A stretch of DNA of 64,000 nucleotides from Alopecurus myosuroides (lineage: Eukaryota > Streptophyta > Magnoliopsida > Poales > Poaceae), in contig CM054057.1 in assembly GCA_028641055.1 (NCBI GenBank), positions 726,984,484 to 727,048,483 on the forward strand. Direction: 5' to 3'. Position 1 is the first letter of the stretch. Every line of letters starts with the position of its first letter. The notes beneath the pieces were generated by a model, which worked only from the letters and a program-made list of their open reading frames with translations, was not told where the DNA came from and made no database searches. Positions 22,509-33,235 of this stretch are shown in pieces. The translations under genes were made by a program, and so were the position numbers.

Positions 22509-24500
22509 TCAACTATGGCGACCGTCATCGCGTGCCAGGGATGAATCTTTCTCGTTGCGCACTGCGTCTTCGCCGTTTGCCCATCTGTCGGCTATGGCCA
22601 TCAATTCTCCCATGGTCTTGGGTGCAAGTCGTCCCAGTTCTTCCCTGAAAGAGGTTCGTCGTGCTCCCTTTGCAAATGCTTCAACCGCGACTTCTTCTGA
22701 TATATTTCCCGCTGTGTTCCTGAGTGTGGTCCATCGCTGAATGTATTCGCGAGTAGACTCGCCACTTTTCTGCTTGCAAGCTCGTAGCTCCTTGATGGTC
22801 GCCGGTCTTTTGTATGTTGCCTGGAAATTTTTGCAGAAATCGAGGTTTAGGTCGTTACAAAACCTGTAACATGCCCTCGGCCTTCCTTCGAGCCAGCTGC
22901 GGGCTGCGCCGACTAGGTGTAAGTTGAGGTACTGCATAGCTGTGTTTTTGTTCCCACGTTGGCATTTTACTGCCGTGAGGTAATCTGACAACCAGGCCGA
23001 AGGTTCTTGCGAACCATCATAATTCGGTACTTCCGTGGATAGCTTAAATCTTTTGGGTAGCGGCGCCTCGCGGATGCTGCGGGCAAAGCATAGGGCTCCG
23101 CAGACTTCGTCGTCGGAGGATGTAGATGAGGAGCGCGCACGGTTTCTAGCCGCCCGACCTTTATCAACCTTGCGCTGGGCGATGTCCGATCGCGCGTTGT
23201 ATCCGGGTTCGTCGCGATTGATGTCTCCTCTCGGTTCCTTGCTGCGATGTCGCGAGCGGCTGTTGTCTCTATCTTTTTGCGGGTTGTGATATTGATTCCC
23301 CCGCGGACTGCGATCTCGATTTCTCCGCGGGCTGCGATCTCGACCTCTTCGCGGGCTGCGGCTGCGGTCTCGACCCCTCGGGCTGCTATCGCTGCCACTC
23401 GGGCTATCTCCTTGTCGTCGAGCTTCTTTCCCTCGTGCCCGACGGAGTGATTTTTCCTTGCCAGGTGATGTGCCCCTATGTCCACGCGGTGCTTCCTTGT
23501 CCTTCTGTGCGGCCGATTTCCTGCGATCGTAGGAGGCGAGTTTTGCGGCTGCCATGCCTAATCCTTTCTGCACCTGCTTGTATTGTTCCCCGCGGGGGTT
23601 GTTTTCCCCTGGTTGATTTATTTGCATGTAGGTGGCTGGGGCTAGCACTGTGGCTGCAGGAGTTTGCGGATGGATGTTTCCATCCTCGTCGACGCGCATC
23701 AGTGATTTGCTGATTCCGCTCAAGGATTCGCCGTCCATGGTCGCGGTTCTTGAGGCGTGTCCCTTCTTCGGGGGGCCGTTCCCGACAGAAGGTGTTAGGG
23801 AAAGCTCAGCTAGGCGTTGACTTGACTCGTCTGCCAATCTTTTCCGCTTGGCTAGATCTGCCCGAGCTTCTTTGATTGCAGTGGCCGCTCTCACTAGATG
23901 TAGTGGTAGGCGATCTTGTCTTCGTGTGGGGATCCGGCTGCAGGTGGTTTGCTCGTGCGGATAGCCTCCTTTGCTTGGAGCCAGGCGTCTCGTGAGACAT
24001 TGATCTCAGCGCGTTCCCTTGCGCTGTCTTCAGTTTCTGCGGGTGGTGGTTCCGATCCTACCATGCAGACCTGAGCCAGATGCGGCTTGTGAGTCCTAGG
24101 CGTAACTTGAAAGGTCTTCCTGACCCGAGAGGGCTCCTCTGTAGAGAGGGTACGGAAATTGCTGGTGTTGAGGCGGATGGACTCGCCACTTTTCGCCAAG
24201 TAGAGCCGTGAATCGACAGCTCCTGGGCTGGAAATCGACTCAGATCCCGATTCTTTGGGGAAGTGAAGGATCCCTTCTTTGTTGGTGTAGAACTTGAAGC
24301 TCCCAAACGTCAAGATGACGCTCTTCTCCAAATCCCTAAATACCGGGCGTGATTCCGGCGAGTGAGCGGTGACTATGACAGATCCGATCCGAATCGGGTT
24401 GGTCGAAGTCGAAGTCGAAGGTTTCCAACGTGAGTTGGTTGTTGATGAAGCCGAAGATGCCGGAGATCCAGCGCCCGCCGTTCCCACAGACGGCGCCAAT
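22509..24500 (-). pseudogene. Gag of the Tat element, frame shift near 23897
   Basis: The N-terminal part (24500-23896) contains SRPVFRDLEKSVILTFGS and a long charged linker. A one-base shift near 23897 then passes to a 461-codon frame with an Arg/Ser-rich tract (repeated RDRSPR units, ~23330-23180) and the Retrotrans_gag core (PSAWLSDYLTAVKCQ, AMQYLNLHLVGAARSWLEG, LNLDFCKNFQATY, ESTREYIQRWTTLRN) at ~22980-22640. This core forms the particle. Overlapping plus-strand ORFs in 22500-23800 are shadows. Confidence 0.9.
24483..24500 (-). other. Primer-binding site of the Tat element
   Basis: Directly after the 5' LTR the minus strand reads ATTGGCGCCGTCTGTGGGA, the primer-site form usual in Tat-lineage plant Gypsy elements. 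I do not name the tRNA because I cannot check it here. Confidence 0.75.
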
Positions 24501-24968
24501 TGTCGAATCTGCATCTCAACAAGTCCCTCGGGTGAACCCATAGGGTTTCGATTAGGAGAACGTGTAGGCGCTGGTGACGATCGTCGGCTAGACAGGGGGC
24601 TCGATTTACCCAGGTTCGGGGCCCTCGTAGAGGTAAAACCCTTACTCCTACCTCTGTCGATCTGTATTAACGAGTAGATCGGTTACAATGGTGGTTGCTC
24701 AAGTCGAGAGTATGATCTCGATCTCAAGGCTTGGTGGTGCGGTATTGCTTGGTCCCTCCCCTGGTGGTTCTCCTGGCCTTATATAGATGGCCAGGTCTCA
24801 AACCGTACCCGGGGAGGACTCGAACCCTAACCTAGAGTCGGTTACAAGTTTCCTAACTTGACCCGCAAGGCCTTGCGGGTGGGCTTCAATTGGGCCTTCT
24901 AGAATAATCCATGACGCCTCCTTTAGAGCCTGGGCCGTGGGCCTGAGACCGGGTAGGCACACCCGACA
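24501..24968 (-). repeat. 5' LTR of the Tat element
   Basis: 468 bp, starting TGTCGGGTGTGCCTACC and ending GATTCGACA on the minus strand; CTATATAAGG box near 24777-24786. Its outer flank (GGCCTAGGATCC) is nearly the same as the sequence just inside the 3' LTR (GGCCTAGAATCC); see findings. Confidence 0.9.
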
Positions 24969-25531
24969 GGCCTAGGATCCATCCCTTCGTCAATGGTGTG
25001 TGAGATATGGAGCCTCCCCCCCCCCCCCCCGACGGTGAACTGAAGCTGAACGTGGATGGAGGCTGTATTGCTCATTCTGGGGAAGCGGGAACTAGTATGA
25101 TACTCAAGCGAAACGATGGTACGATGGTATTCTTGGCATGCAGATGTCTACGCATGTGTTCATCCGCGTTGGAGGCAGAGATGCAGGCTTGCTTGGAAGG
25201 GCTCTGTTTCTCCCTAGATATGAGTCAGGAGCGAATCACTATTGAAACAGATAGCTCTGAGATGGTACGCAACAAGTAGAGAAAGAGATGGCTCGGCTCT
25301 ATGCCACTTGGTGGATGATCTCCGGATTCTGTTATCTTCAGATCGAGTGGTGACTATTCAAAAAATTCCTTGACTTTGTAGTAGGGCTAGTCATGAGTTA
25401 GCTAGATTTGGGTGTTAAACGAAAGAACTCAAGTTCGGGTAGGATCGGTTCCTGATGATTTATGGGTCTGTATCTGCAAGGATTGTAACAACTGTATGAT
25501 TATTTAATGCAATTCTTTCCCCTGCAAAAAA
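24969..25531 (+). pseudogene. LINE B RNase H domain and 3' end
   Basis: PPPDGELKLNVDGGC, SALEAEMQACLEGLCF and ITIETDSSEMV form the start of an RVT_3 RNase H domain. The open frame ends at 25277-25279; decayed coding and the 3' UTR follow, ending in a short A-run. A run of C (25016-25030) has probably slipped. It is the continuation of LINE B ORF2, cut off by the Gypsy insertion. Confidence 0.85.
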
Positions 25532-25545
25532 AAGTTAATAAAGAG
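25532..25545 (+). repeat. Right target-site duplication of LINE B
   Basis: AAGTTAATAAAGAG, identical to 9724-9737. Confidence 0.85.
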
Positions 25546-25572
25546 GGGAGGTTTTACGCAAAAAAAATACAA
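25546..25572 (+). mobile_element. 3' terminus of LINE A
   Basis: After the duplication the sequence GGGAGGTTTTACGC runs into an A-run and ATAC. This is the expected end of LINE A, whose coding part stops at 9737. Confidence 0.7.
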
Positions 25573-26284
25573 ATAGAAATTTCATATTTTTTTTCAACAT
25601 CGATAGAACAACTTCAGCATTTTCAAAATTGATCGCATCGCCCGCAGAATTGGGCCGCACCTAGCCAAGCCCAACCCAAACGGCCAAACGAGCGTACATG
25701 CTGCATAAATTCGATCGCATCAACCCCTGAGGCAGCTGTGAGGCGGAAGACATTTCTATCGGCTTCCTCTGGATTTTTGTACCTTGATTGTTTGTTTCAT
25801 ATCTGCACCATCTAGTCTGTGGACGAGTCATAATGAATAACTTTTGTCGATTACGTTAGCGACAATGTGCAGAATTTTGTTACTGGGATCATGCAAGAGA
25901 GGAGAGTGTGTGTCCTGTATTTATTAAGAACAAATATTCTGGAATCCCTTATGTAAAAGAGAAACAGATGTATCATAAACGTCGACCACAAGTACACTTC
26001 TTATCCACCTGACGCGCTCAATGGCAACTGCATATGTGGACACATAATATGAAGCATTGCACAACACTATTTCGCAAGCAACGAAAATAACCTTTTATTC
26101 CTTCAAAATCTAAACAACCACACAACTACCAAAATTTACATAAAAGCCAACTGTTATGACTCAAAGGATAGCTCAAAATTTACATAAAAGTACACATTTT
26201 TCCATTGAGCTAGCAGCAATGGCAAGGCAAGATGTTGGTTCCATGCTCGTGGCCACCTTCATCGTTTGAGTATTTGCTTTGGAC
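25573..26284. other. Intergenic, nothing assigned
   Basis: AT-rich with no supported gene. It includes a short repeated phrase (AAAATTTACATAAAAG at 26131 and 26176). It may include the 5' UTR of LINE C, but its start could not be placed. Confidence 0.4.
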
Positions 26285-26526
26285 AGGCAACGGGTATAAA
26301 GGATAGTGTGGTCACAATTAATTCATAGTGTTGGCATGGCTAGGTATGCTCCGGTGGTGCTTCCTCCTGCGGTGTCAAGGCAATGTGGAGGTGCATCGAG
26401 AACTCGTGCGCCAGTTGTTGTGGGTGTTGTTCCGGTGGTGAAATGCAACAAGCTGGCCAGCCTATGGTGGTGCACCATCTTGGTGGAGGACAACAAGCGG
26501 CGCAGGTGGTGGCGCAAGGGGCTAGG
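26285..26526 (+). pseudogene. LINE C ORF1, first segment (Gln/Val-rich)
   Basis: One frame reads GGGQQAAQVVAQGAR at its end and continues without a change of phase at 28160 once the solo LTR is removed (AQGAR then PVAGIGTDVHQVPP). This joins it to the zinc-knuckle protein downstream. The N-terminus is not defined. Confidence 0.7.
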
Positions 26527-28154
26527 TGATACTTCACAAACGTATCTATAATTTTGTATTGCTCTATGCTTGTTTTCTATCAATTGCCTCGTATTTGTAC
26601 ATGTTTCATATCCTTTTAAGATATTTTACAGGACTAACCTATTAACCCAATGCCTAGAGCCGGTTCATGTTTTCTCATGTCCTTTTGTCTCAGATAAGTT
26701 GTACAGGAAATATTCGCGAAAAGTCGTGAAAATCCACAGAGGCAAGTTTCTACTTGGAACGAAGATGGAGCCCGAAGGGGAGCACTAGGAGGTGCACCAC
26801 CCCACGTGGCGACCCCATGGAATAAGTGGGACACCTGTCATGCCACCCCATCGTCTGGTGGTTGTGTCCCCCTGACACCGCCTCTTCGCCTATATATTGC
26901 GTTTTGACCTAAAAACATCGGGGACGGAGAAATTTTCCACCAAATAGATACGCAGGCGCCGTCACCTCAAAAGTACAATCTAGGCCTTCTGGAGTCCTTC
27001 TCCGGCAGCCTGCTATAAGGGGGATTGTCACCGGAGGCCTCTACATCGTCATTATTGCCTCCAAACAGATGCATCAGTAGTTCATCCTTGGACTATGGGT
27101 CCATAGTAGTAGGTAGATGGTGTTCTCTTCTCCTTGTGCTATCATGCCACAGTCTTTTGAGCTGCCTAATATAATCAAGATCGTTCTTATGTAATTGCTA
27201 CATGTTCTGTTTGCTGGGATCTGATAAATCATGACATTATGATTAGTTTTTTCATGTATTTATAGTGAGCTTCACTTATATCTTTGTTAGTATTTTAATG
27301 TGTTCTTGCACACTCTCCAATGTGTATGGCTACTCTGGCAAATTTGTTGTATGCATCTCCAAGAGGGAGTTTTATGCTAGATGGTGGTATCATGCCTCCG
27401 TGTTGCCTACGCTCGAGTGGTAGAAACGTGTAAGGGGGAGGATCTGTCGTTACCACTAAGGGGAAAATAACGGTGTTCTTGTGTGTGTGATGAGAATTAT
27501 TGCTTACATTATGTATTGATCTTAATGCAGTTATCTGTTGCTTTGAACAATTGTTTGTTGATTGCAACTTAATACCAAGGGATTTGCTAGATAGCTTTAT
27601 TGAGGTGGATTATTAGATATGGATGCATGATGGATAGTGGTCCATATACCTTCACGTAATGACTACATCATTAGAACTCGTGAACTATATCTTGTCATAA
27701 TAGCATTGTTATGCCCTCATGATTAGTCAATTTCCTAGTTGTAATGTGTTTACCCAACATGCATATTGTTTATTGGAGAGACACCACTAGTGAAACTATG
27801 GCTCCCGGTCCATTTTCTTACATTGATTACAACCTTGTTTACTTACTTTTGATCATCACTTTTTCGTTGTTACGTTCTTATTTTAATCTCAGAACACTCG
27901 GTACATTTAGTTTTCTTATTGACAGCAAGATGTGAAGATTGACATCCTTCCTGGAAAGTTGGGAGTAAGAGAGAGTGTGTGTTTTGTGTGCAGTTCCATG
28001 CTTGTTGAAGCGATAGACAAAAAGCAACCTACTGATTGACTTTGAAGTCCTACTTTATTGATCACCATGGTTCCTTAACTAGAGGAAATTCGCTCCTGGA
28101 CTACATCATACCTTCCACTTGGGATCCCAACGGGTGTGCAATTTGACTCCATCA
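26527..28154 (+). mobile_element. Solo LTR of an Athila-type Gypsy element
   Basis: The 1,628-bp LTR starts TGATACTTCACAAACGTATC and ends ACTCCATCA. It is flanked by a perfect 5-bp duplication, CTAGG, at 26522-26526 and 28155-28159. It aligns along most of its length with the LTR at 53081-54713 (e.g. GAGAGACACCACTAGTGAA, GGGTCCATAG, CTCCAAGAGGGAGT). There is no internal domain, so it arose by recombination between the two LTRs of a full element. ORFs inside are not genes. Confidence 0.92.
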
Positions 28155-29241
28155 CTAGGCCGGTGGCTGGTATTGGTACTGATGTCCATCAAGTGCCTCC
28201 GAGGGTATTGGGACCACAACTACAGCAAAAATCAGATTGTATTGGTAGAGCAACTTGCTATTGCGGTGGATGGGGTAGTGCAAACGAGGGAAAGAAGACG
28301 AATAAATTAAAATTCTTTCGGTGCGGGGTTGCGGGGCATTTGCTTGTCGACTGCCCAGCTCCAACTTGTGATTTCTGTGAGGCGCTTGCTCATGAGAATG
28401 ACCCATGTCTGCTGCTTGATGCTCCTAAGCCCCACTTGATCATGTATGATTATGCTCATGATTAGTTATTTTTCTTCGGAATGTCGTTGTCGGAACATTA
28501 TTGTCCCAAACTAGAGAATGTGCAGATGACTTGCGTTACTATAGTGAGAGGTGAAATGTCTATTCCTTGGGTGGTAGCGCAGCTTCAGAGGTTGGTCCCC
28601 ATGGATCAGTTTGTGTGCATGTCTGTCAAATGAGGCATAATATTTTTGAAGTGCAATTTCCTTCAAAAAAATGAATTGGAGTCGATGAAAAAAATTGAAC
28701 GTGTAAGGTCCCAAATAGCAACATGGAGTTGACAGTGGACAGTTGGGGGCAGAAGGTTGAGCCTCTTGATATGCTACTAGAAAAATTTGGGTTCATTTCT
28801 CGAGCATCCCGGATCCACATAAGGGATATTTCTTGGCTCTTTGTATAGTTGGGTACTTGCTATGAAAAATCCCTCAAGGTTGATATGGCTTACACTCGTA
28901 AGCATGGAGTGCTTAGAATTTTGGCGGGGTATCTTAATTGATAAATATCCCGCTAAATTTCCTCATGTTCATCAAGAATGGGCTATATAGTTGTTCCTTG
29001 AGGTGGAGGGAGAACGTTTATCTAGTTCCGATGTGGTTATGGCTGACCCGTCTCATGATAATAATGATGATGACGAGGATGAGGATGATCTTGGTGATGA
29101 TTTTCGACAAGCTTTGGCCAAGAGCGACATAAATGATGTTCCTACTACGATACATAATGGATCAGCTATGGTGGATGTTGTGATGGTTGATCAAAACGTT
29201 GGAGGTAATGGCCCTTCTCATAATTTGGCGATGGTGCATAA
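28155..29241 (+). pseudogene. LINE C ORF1, zinc-knuckle (gag-like) segment
   Basis: TDVHQVPPRVLGPQ leads to a Lys-rich stretch and a CCHC-like knuckle (RCGVAGHLLVDCPAPTCDFC) whose first Cys has become Phe. LLDAPKPHLIMYDYAHD and a second block (NMELTVDSWGQKVEPLD, MAYTRKHGVLRILAG) with an acidic tail follow, broken by stops near 28464, 28845 and 28940. This is the nucleic-acid-binding ORF1 protein of plant L1-like LINEs. It is interrupted at 29241 by a CACTA element. Confidence 0.8.
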
Positions 29242-29279
29242 CACTAGTAGAAAACACACCTTTCATTCTGAGCTAGAAA

Positions 29280-29570
29280 AGGCATTAGTCCTGGTTGCAC
29301 CAAAATCCGGGACCAGTGTTATGCATTGGTCCCGGTTGCACCAAAATCCGGGATCAATGCTATGCATTGGTCCCGATTTTTGCGGTCGGGGCAGCAGAAT
29401 TCGCATGAGGGCATTGGTCCCGCTTTGTTAGCCGGCATTTGTCCCGGTTTGTGGCATGAACCGGGAGTCCGGGACCAATGCCTCGCCACACGCCACATGG
29501 CACGTGCAAGGGCATTGGTCCCGGTTCATGCCACAAACCGAGACGAATGGCCCCCTTTCCCTACATATAC
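29280..29570 (+). promoter_or_regulatory. Left subterminal repeats and tnp2 promoter region
   Basis: GCATTGGTCCCGGTT and its inverse occur about eight times in direct and inverted order. In En/Spm-like elements such repeats bind the element's regulatory protein. A TACATATA box near 29562 could start tnp2. Confidence 0.75.
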
Positions 29571-29850
29571 TGCCTCCCAGCCCCCCTTCCCTCTGTTTTT
29601 TTTGCTTGGAGGAGTGAGAGAGGTGGGTGCTAGTGTGTGTTCTTTTACTATGCACACGAGGTGTTCGACGAAATACCCGAGCCACACATAAGCTCACAGA
29701 AAATGGTATCTTCGACCGAGGTTAGCAAACTTATCTTTCTCATCTGTAATTGATACAAAAAAAAATTATATTTGTCGATGTACTGTGGTCATTTCTCTAT
29801 TGAAGATGTTATTGTAATGTTTTTTTATAAACTTAATTATACGATGCAGA

Positions 29851-32800
29851 TGGATGCACGGCAGCGATGGATGTACGGTGACCGACACACTTCCGAGTAT
29901 ATGGCAGGCCTGAATGCATTTCTCGCTGTAGCTCAGGCGAACAAAGATAATGGCTTTATGTGTTTCCCATGTGTTGATTGTCGGAACGTTTGGGATCACT
30001 CTTCCTCGAGAGTCCTTCACGGCCACCTACTTCGGAGAGGTTTCATGCCCAGCTATAATTGCTGGACCAAGCATGGAGAAAGAGGGGTTGTGATGGAAGA
30101 CAATGAAGAAGAAGAAGATGATCCTTTGTTCCCTGAATACGGTGATACTGCAATGGAAGACAATGCAGAAGAAGGAGGTGATCAAGAACGGGCATCAGAA
30201 GAGCCCGCTGATGATCTTGGACGAGTTATTGCTGATGCAAGGGAAGATTGTGAAAGTGAATTGGAGAGGTTGAAGCTGGAAAACATGTTACAGGATCACA
30301 AAAAGTTGTTGTACCCAAATTGCGAAGATGGAAGCACAAAGCTCGGTACCACACTGGAGTTGCTAAAATGGAAGGCACAGAATGGTGTGACTGAGAAGGC
30401 ATTTGAGAGTTTACTTCAACTAATGAAGCCGAAGCTTCCAAAGGATAATGAATTGCCTGAGAGTACGTACGAAGCAAAGAAAGCTCTCTGCCCTCTAGGA
30501 TTAGATGTGCAAAAGATACATGCATGCATTAATGACTGCATCCTCTACCGTAGTGAGAAGTACGAGAATTTGGATGATGGTATGCACTGCACTTCGGTAT
30601 AAGATCAGAACAGATGACCCTGGTGATGTTGATGGCGAGCCCCCCCCCCCCCTGTAAGAGGGTTCCTGCAAAGGTGATGTGGTATTCTTCTATAATACCA
30701 TGGTTGAGATGTCTGTTTGGAAACAAATAGCATGCTAGGTTGTTACGATGGCACAAAGAAGACCGTAAGAAAGACGGAAAGTTGAGACACCCCGCCGATG
30801 GATCGCAGTGGAGAAAGATCGAGAGAGACTTCCCGGACTTTATAGGAGAGGCAAGAAACTTATGGTTTGGTCTAAGTATAGATGGCTTTAATCCTTTTGG
30901 GGGGCAGAGCTACAGTCATAGCACCTGGCCCGTGACTCTATGTATCTACAACCTTCCTCCTTGGTTATGCATGAAGCACAAGTTCATTATGATGCCAGTG
31001 CTCATCCAAGGCCCGAGGCAACCTGGCAACGACATTGATGTGTATCTAAGGCCATTAGTGGAAGAATTATTACAATTGTGGGGGAAAACAAGGTGTACGT
31101 GTGTGGGATGAGAACGAACAAAAGCCATTTGACCTACGGTCGTTGCTTTTCGTAACCATCAATGATTGGCCTGCTCTTATTAACATTTCCGGACATACAA
31201 ACAAGGGATACAATGCATGCACACACTGTTTAGATAAGACTAACCGTGTTTATTTGGATAAATGTAAGAAGGTTGTATACCTGGGGCATCGTAGATTTCT
31301 TCCGATCAAGCATCCCGTAAGAAAGAAAGGAGGGAAGAATTTCAGAGGTGAGGCAGATACCCGGAAGAAGCCTAACCTCCGTAGTGGTAATGATGTATTC
31401 GATATGGTCAAGGACCTAAAATTAATCTTTTGGAAGGGTGATGGCAGCCAACCTGTTCCGAACGGCCCTGATAAGCGCGCACCCATGTGAAAGAAGAAAT
31501 CTATATTTTGGGAGCTACCCTATTGGAAAATTCTAGAGGTCCGCTCTTCAATCGACGTGATGCACGTAACAAAGAATCTCTGCGTCAACCTGCTATGCTT
31601 CCTGGCGTGTATGGGAAGTCAAAAGATACGCCAGAAGCACGCGAGGACCAGCAACGTATGACAGACCCAAGCAACAAGCACACGGATACAGGGCGCCATT
31701 ACTTAAGCAGCTACGCTCTTACCAAAGCAGAGAAGGAAATATTTTTTGAAGTCCTTTACAGTATCAAGGTGTCGTCTGGCTTCTCGCCGAATATAAAGGG
31801 GATAATAAACATGGCAGAGAAAAATTCGAAAACCTGAAGTCTCATGACTGCCACGTGATTATGATGCAGTTTCTTCCGATTGCATTGAGGGGGCTTCTAC
31901 CGGAAAATATTCAAGTACCCATTGTAAAGCTATGTGCATTCCTCAACGCAATATCTCAGAAGGTAATCGATCCAGAAATTCTAGCAAGATTATAGAGGGA
32001 TGTGGTCCAGTGTCTTGTTATTTTTTAGTTGGTGTTCCCACCATCCTTCTTCAACATTATGACTCATCTCCTGGTTCACCTATGTGAAGAGATTCATATT
32101 CTCGGTCCGGTATTTCTATACAATATGTTCCCCTTTGAGAGGTTCATGGGAGTCTTGAAGAAATATGTTCATAATCGTGCTAGGCCAGAAGGAAGCATCT
32201 CGAAGGGCTATGGAACAGTGGTGGTCATTGGGTTCTGAGTTGACTTTATTCGTGACCTTAAGACGATTGGTGTTCCTGAATCGCGGCATGAGGGGAGACT
32301 GAGGGGAAAAGGAACGCAGGGAAAGGAAACAATGATACCCAGGGACGGGTATTTTTTCACTAAAGAACACTACACCGTTCTACAAAATTCCACTTTCGTG
32401 GCTCCGTATCTCGAGGAACACAAGAATCTTGTACGCTCCACCAACCCGGGGAAGGATGACTCATGGATTAAACGCAAACACATGGAGACTTTCGGAAGTT
32501 AGTTGCAAACACATCTTATAAATGACACCACTGTTGAAGATCAGTTGTACATGTTGGCCGGGTCACCATCTTCGACTATTGGGAGTTTTCAAGGGTACGA
32601 GATAAATGGGAATACATTTTACACGATCGCCCAAGATAAGAAGAGCACCAACCAAAACAGTGGTGTCCGCTTTGATACAACAAACGAGAATGGAAAAATG
32701 ACACATACTATGGTTACATAGAGGAGATATGGGAACTTGACTATGGACCTTCTTTTAAGGTCTCTTTGTTCAAGTGCAAATGGGTCAGCCTAAATGGAGA

Positions 32801-33155
32801 AGGGGTAAAGGTAGACCCGCTTTACGGAATGACAACAGTGGATCTCAACAATATAGGTTACAATGACGAACCATTCGTCCTAGCCAATGATGTGGCTTAG
32901 GTCTTCTATGTGAAGGACATCTCCTCTAGACCGAAAAAAAAGAAAAAAAATAAGCAAACAAATACATCATACGATGCGCCGAAGCGTCACATAGTTCTTT
33001 CAGGGAAAACAAACATCATGGGAATCGAGGAAAAGACAGACATGTCAGAAGATTATAATAAGTTTTTTGAAATTCCACCCTTCATAGTGAAAGCTGACCC
33101 AACCATCATGTTAAATAATGAAGATGCTCCATGGTTACGGCCGAAGAAATCATAA
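29851..33155 (+). pseudogene. CACTA tnp2 transposase, decayed
   Basis: Starts MDARQRWMYGDRHTSEYM with the transposase-associated domain (GFMCFPCVDCRN, GFMPSYNCWTKHGE, then an acidic linker). Next the Transposase_21 core: WFGLSIDGFNPFG, PPWLCMKHKFIMM, GYNACTHCLDKT, HRRFLPIKHPVR (~30740-31480), then pieces with IDVMHVTKNLCVN (~31550), a DUF4218-like part (MTHLLVHLCEEIHILGP, ~32060) and a DUF4216-like part (EIWELDYGPSFKVSLFKC, ~32730). Stops or shifts near 30600, 30735, 31080, 31490, 31660, 31995, 32237, 32502, 32700 and 32900 rule out activity. The transposase cuts at the CACTA ends in active relatives. Confidence 0.9.
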
Positions 33156-33235
33156 GCAAGGGACATAGGGTTCATGGACCATAGGGATGTTGTTGGTGAT
33201 GTGTAATAATAAACATGGAATACATGGCATAGTTC

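Larger units (their letters stand above)
13823..24968 (-). mobile_element. Gypsy LTR retrotransposon, Tat lineage, with antisense gene
   Basis: An 11.1 kb element inside LINE B on the opposite strand. LTRs of 465 and 468 bp begin TGTCGGGTG and end ATTCGACA. Reading on the minus strand: 5' LTR (24968-24501), primer site, gag, protease, RT, RNase H, integrase (to ~18640), a long region carrying a gene on the other strand (15464-18420), spacer, 3' LTR (14287-13823). An antisense ORF between pol and the 3' LTR is a known trait of Tat/Retand elements. No 5-bp target duplication is visible (AAGGT on the left, GGCCT on the right). Confidence 0.9.
9738..25531 (+). mobile_element. LINE B (L1-like), interrupted by a Tat Gypsy element
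   Basis: An L1-type non-LTR element inserted in LINE A. It is bounded by a 12-14 bp target duplication and ends in a short A-run (25525-25533). Removing the Gypsy insertion (13823-24968) leaves about 4.65 kb. A ~450-bp leader runs straight into the endonuclease-RT reading frame (from ~10180). I find no zinc-knuckle ORF1 between them, so ORF1 was probably deleted before or during insertion. Confidence 0.85.

Noticed and set aside
22555..23820. Plus-strand ORFs inside 22500-23900
   Set aside because: Shadows of the gag gene on the minus strand, caused by its Arg/Ser codon bias.
24969..24981. LTR extended by 12-13 bp to TGGATCC
   Set aside because: TGTCG/CGACA gives matched LTR termini; the longer form has no matching target duplication and a G instead of A at the other copy. 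Kept as an open point in findings.
26323..27567. Small ORFs inside the solo LTR
   Set aside because: LTR sequence; no match to proteins and not kept in the sister LTR at 53081.
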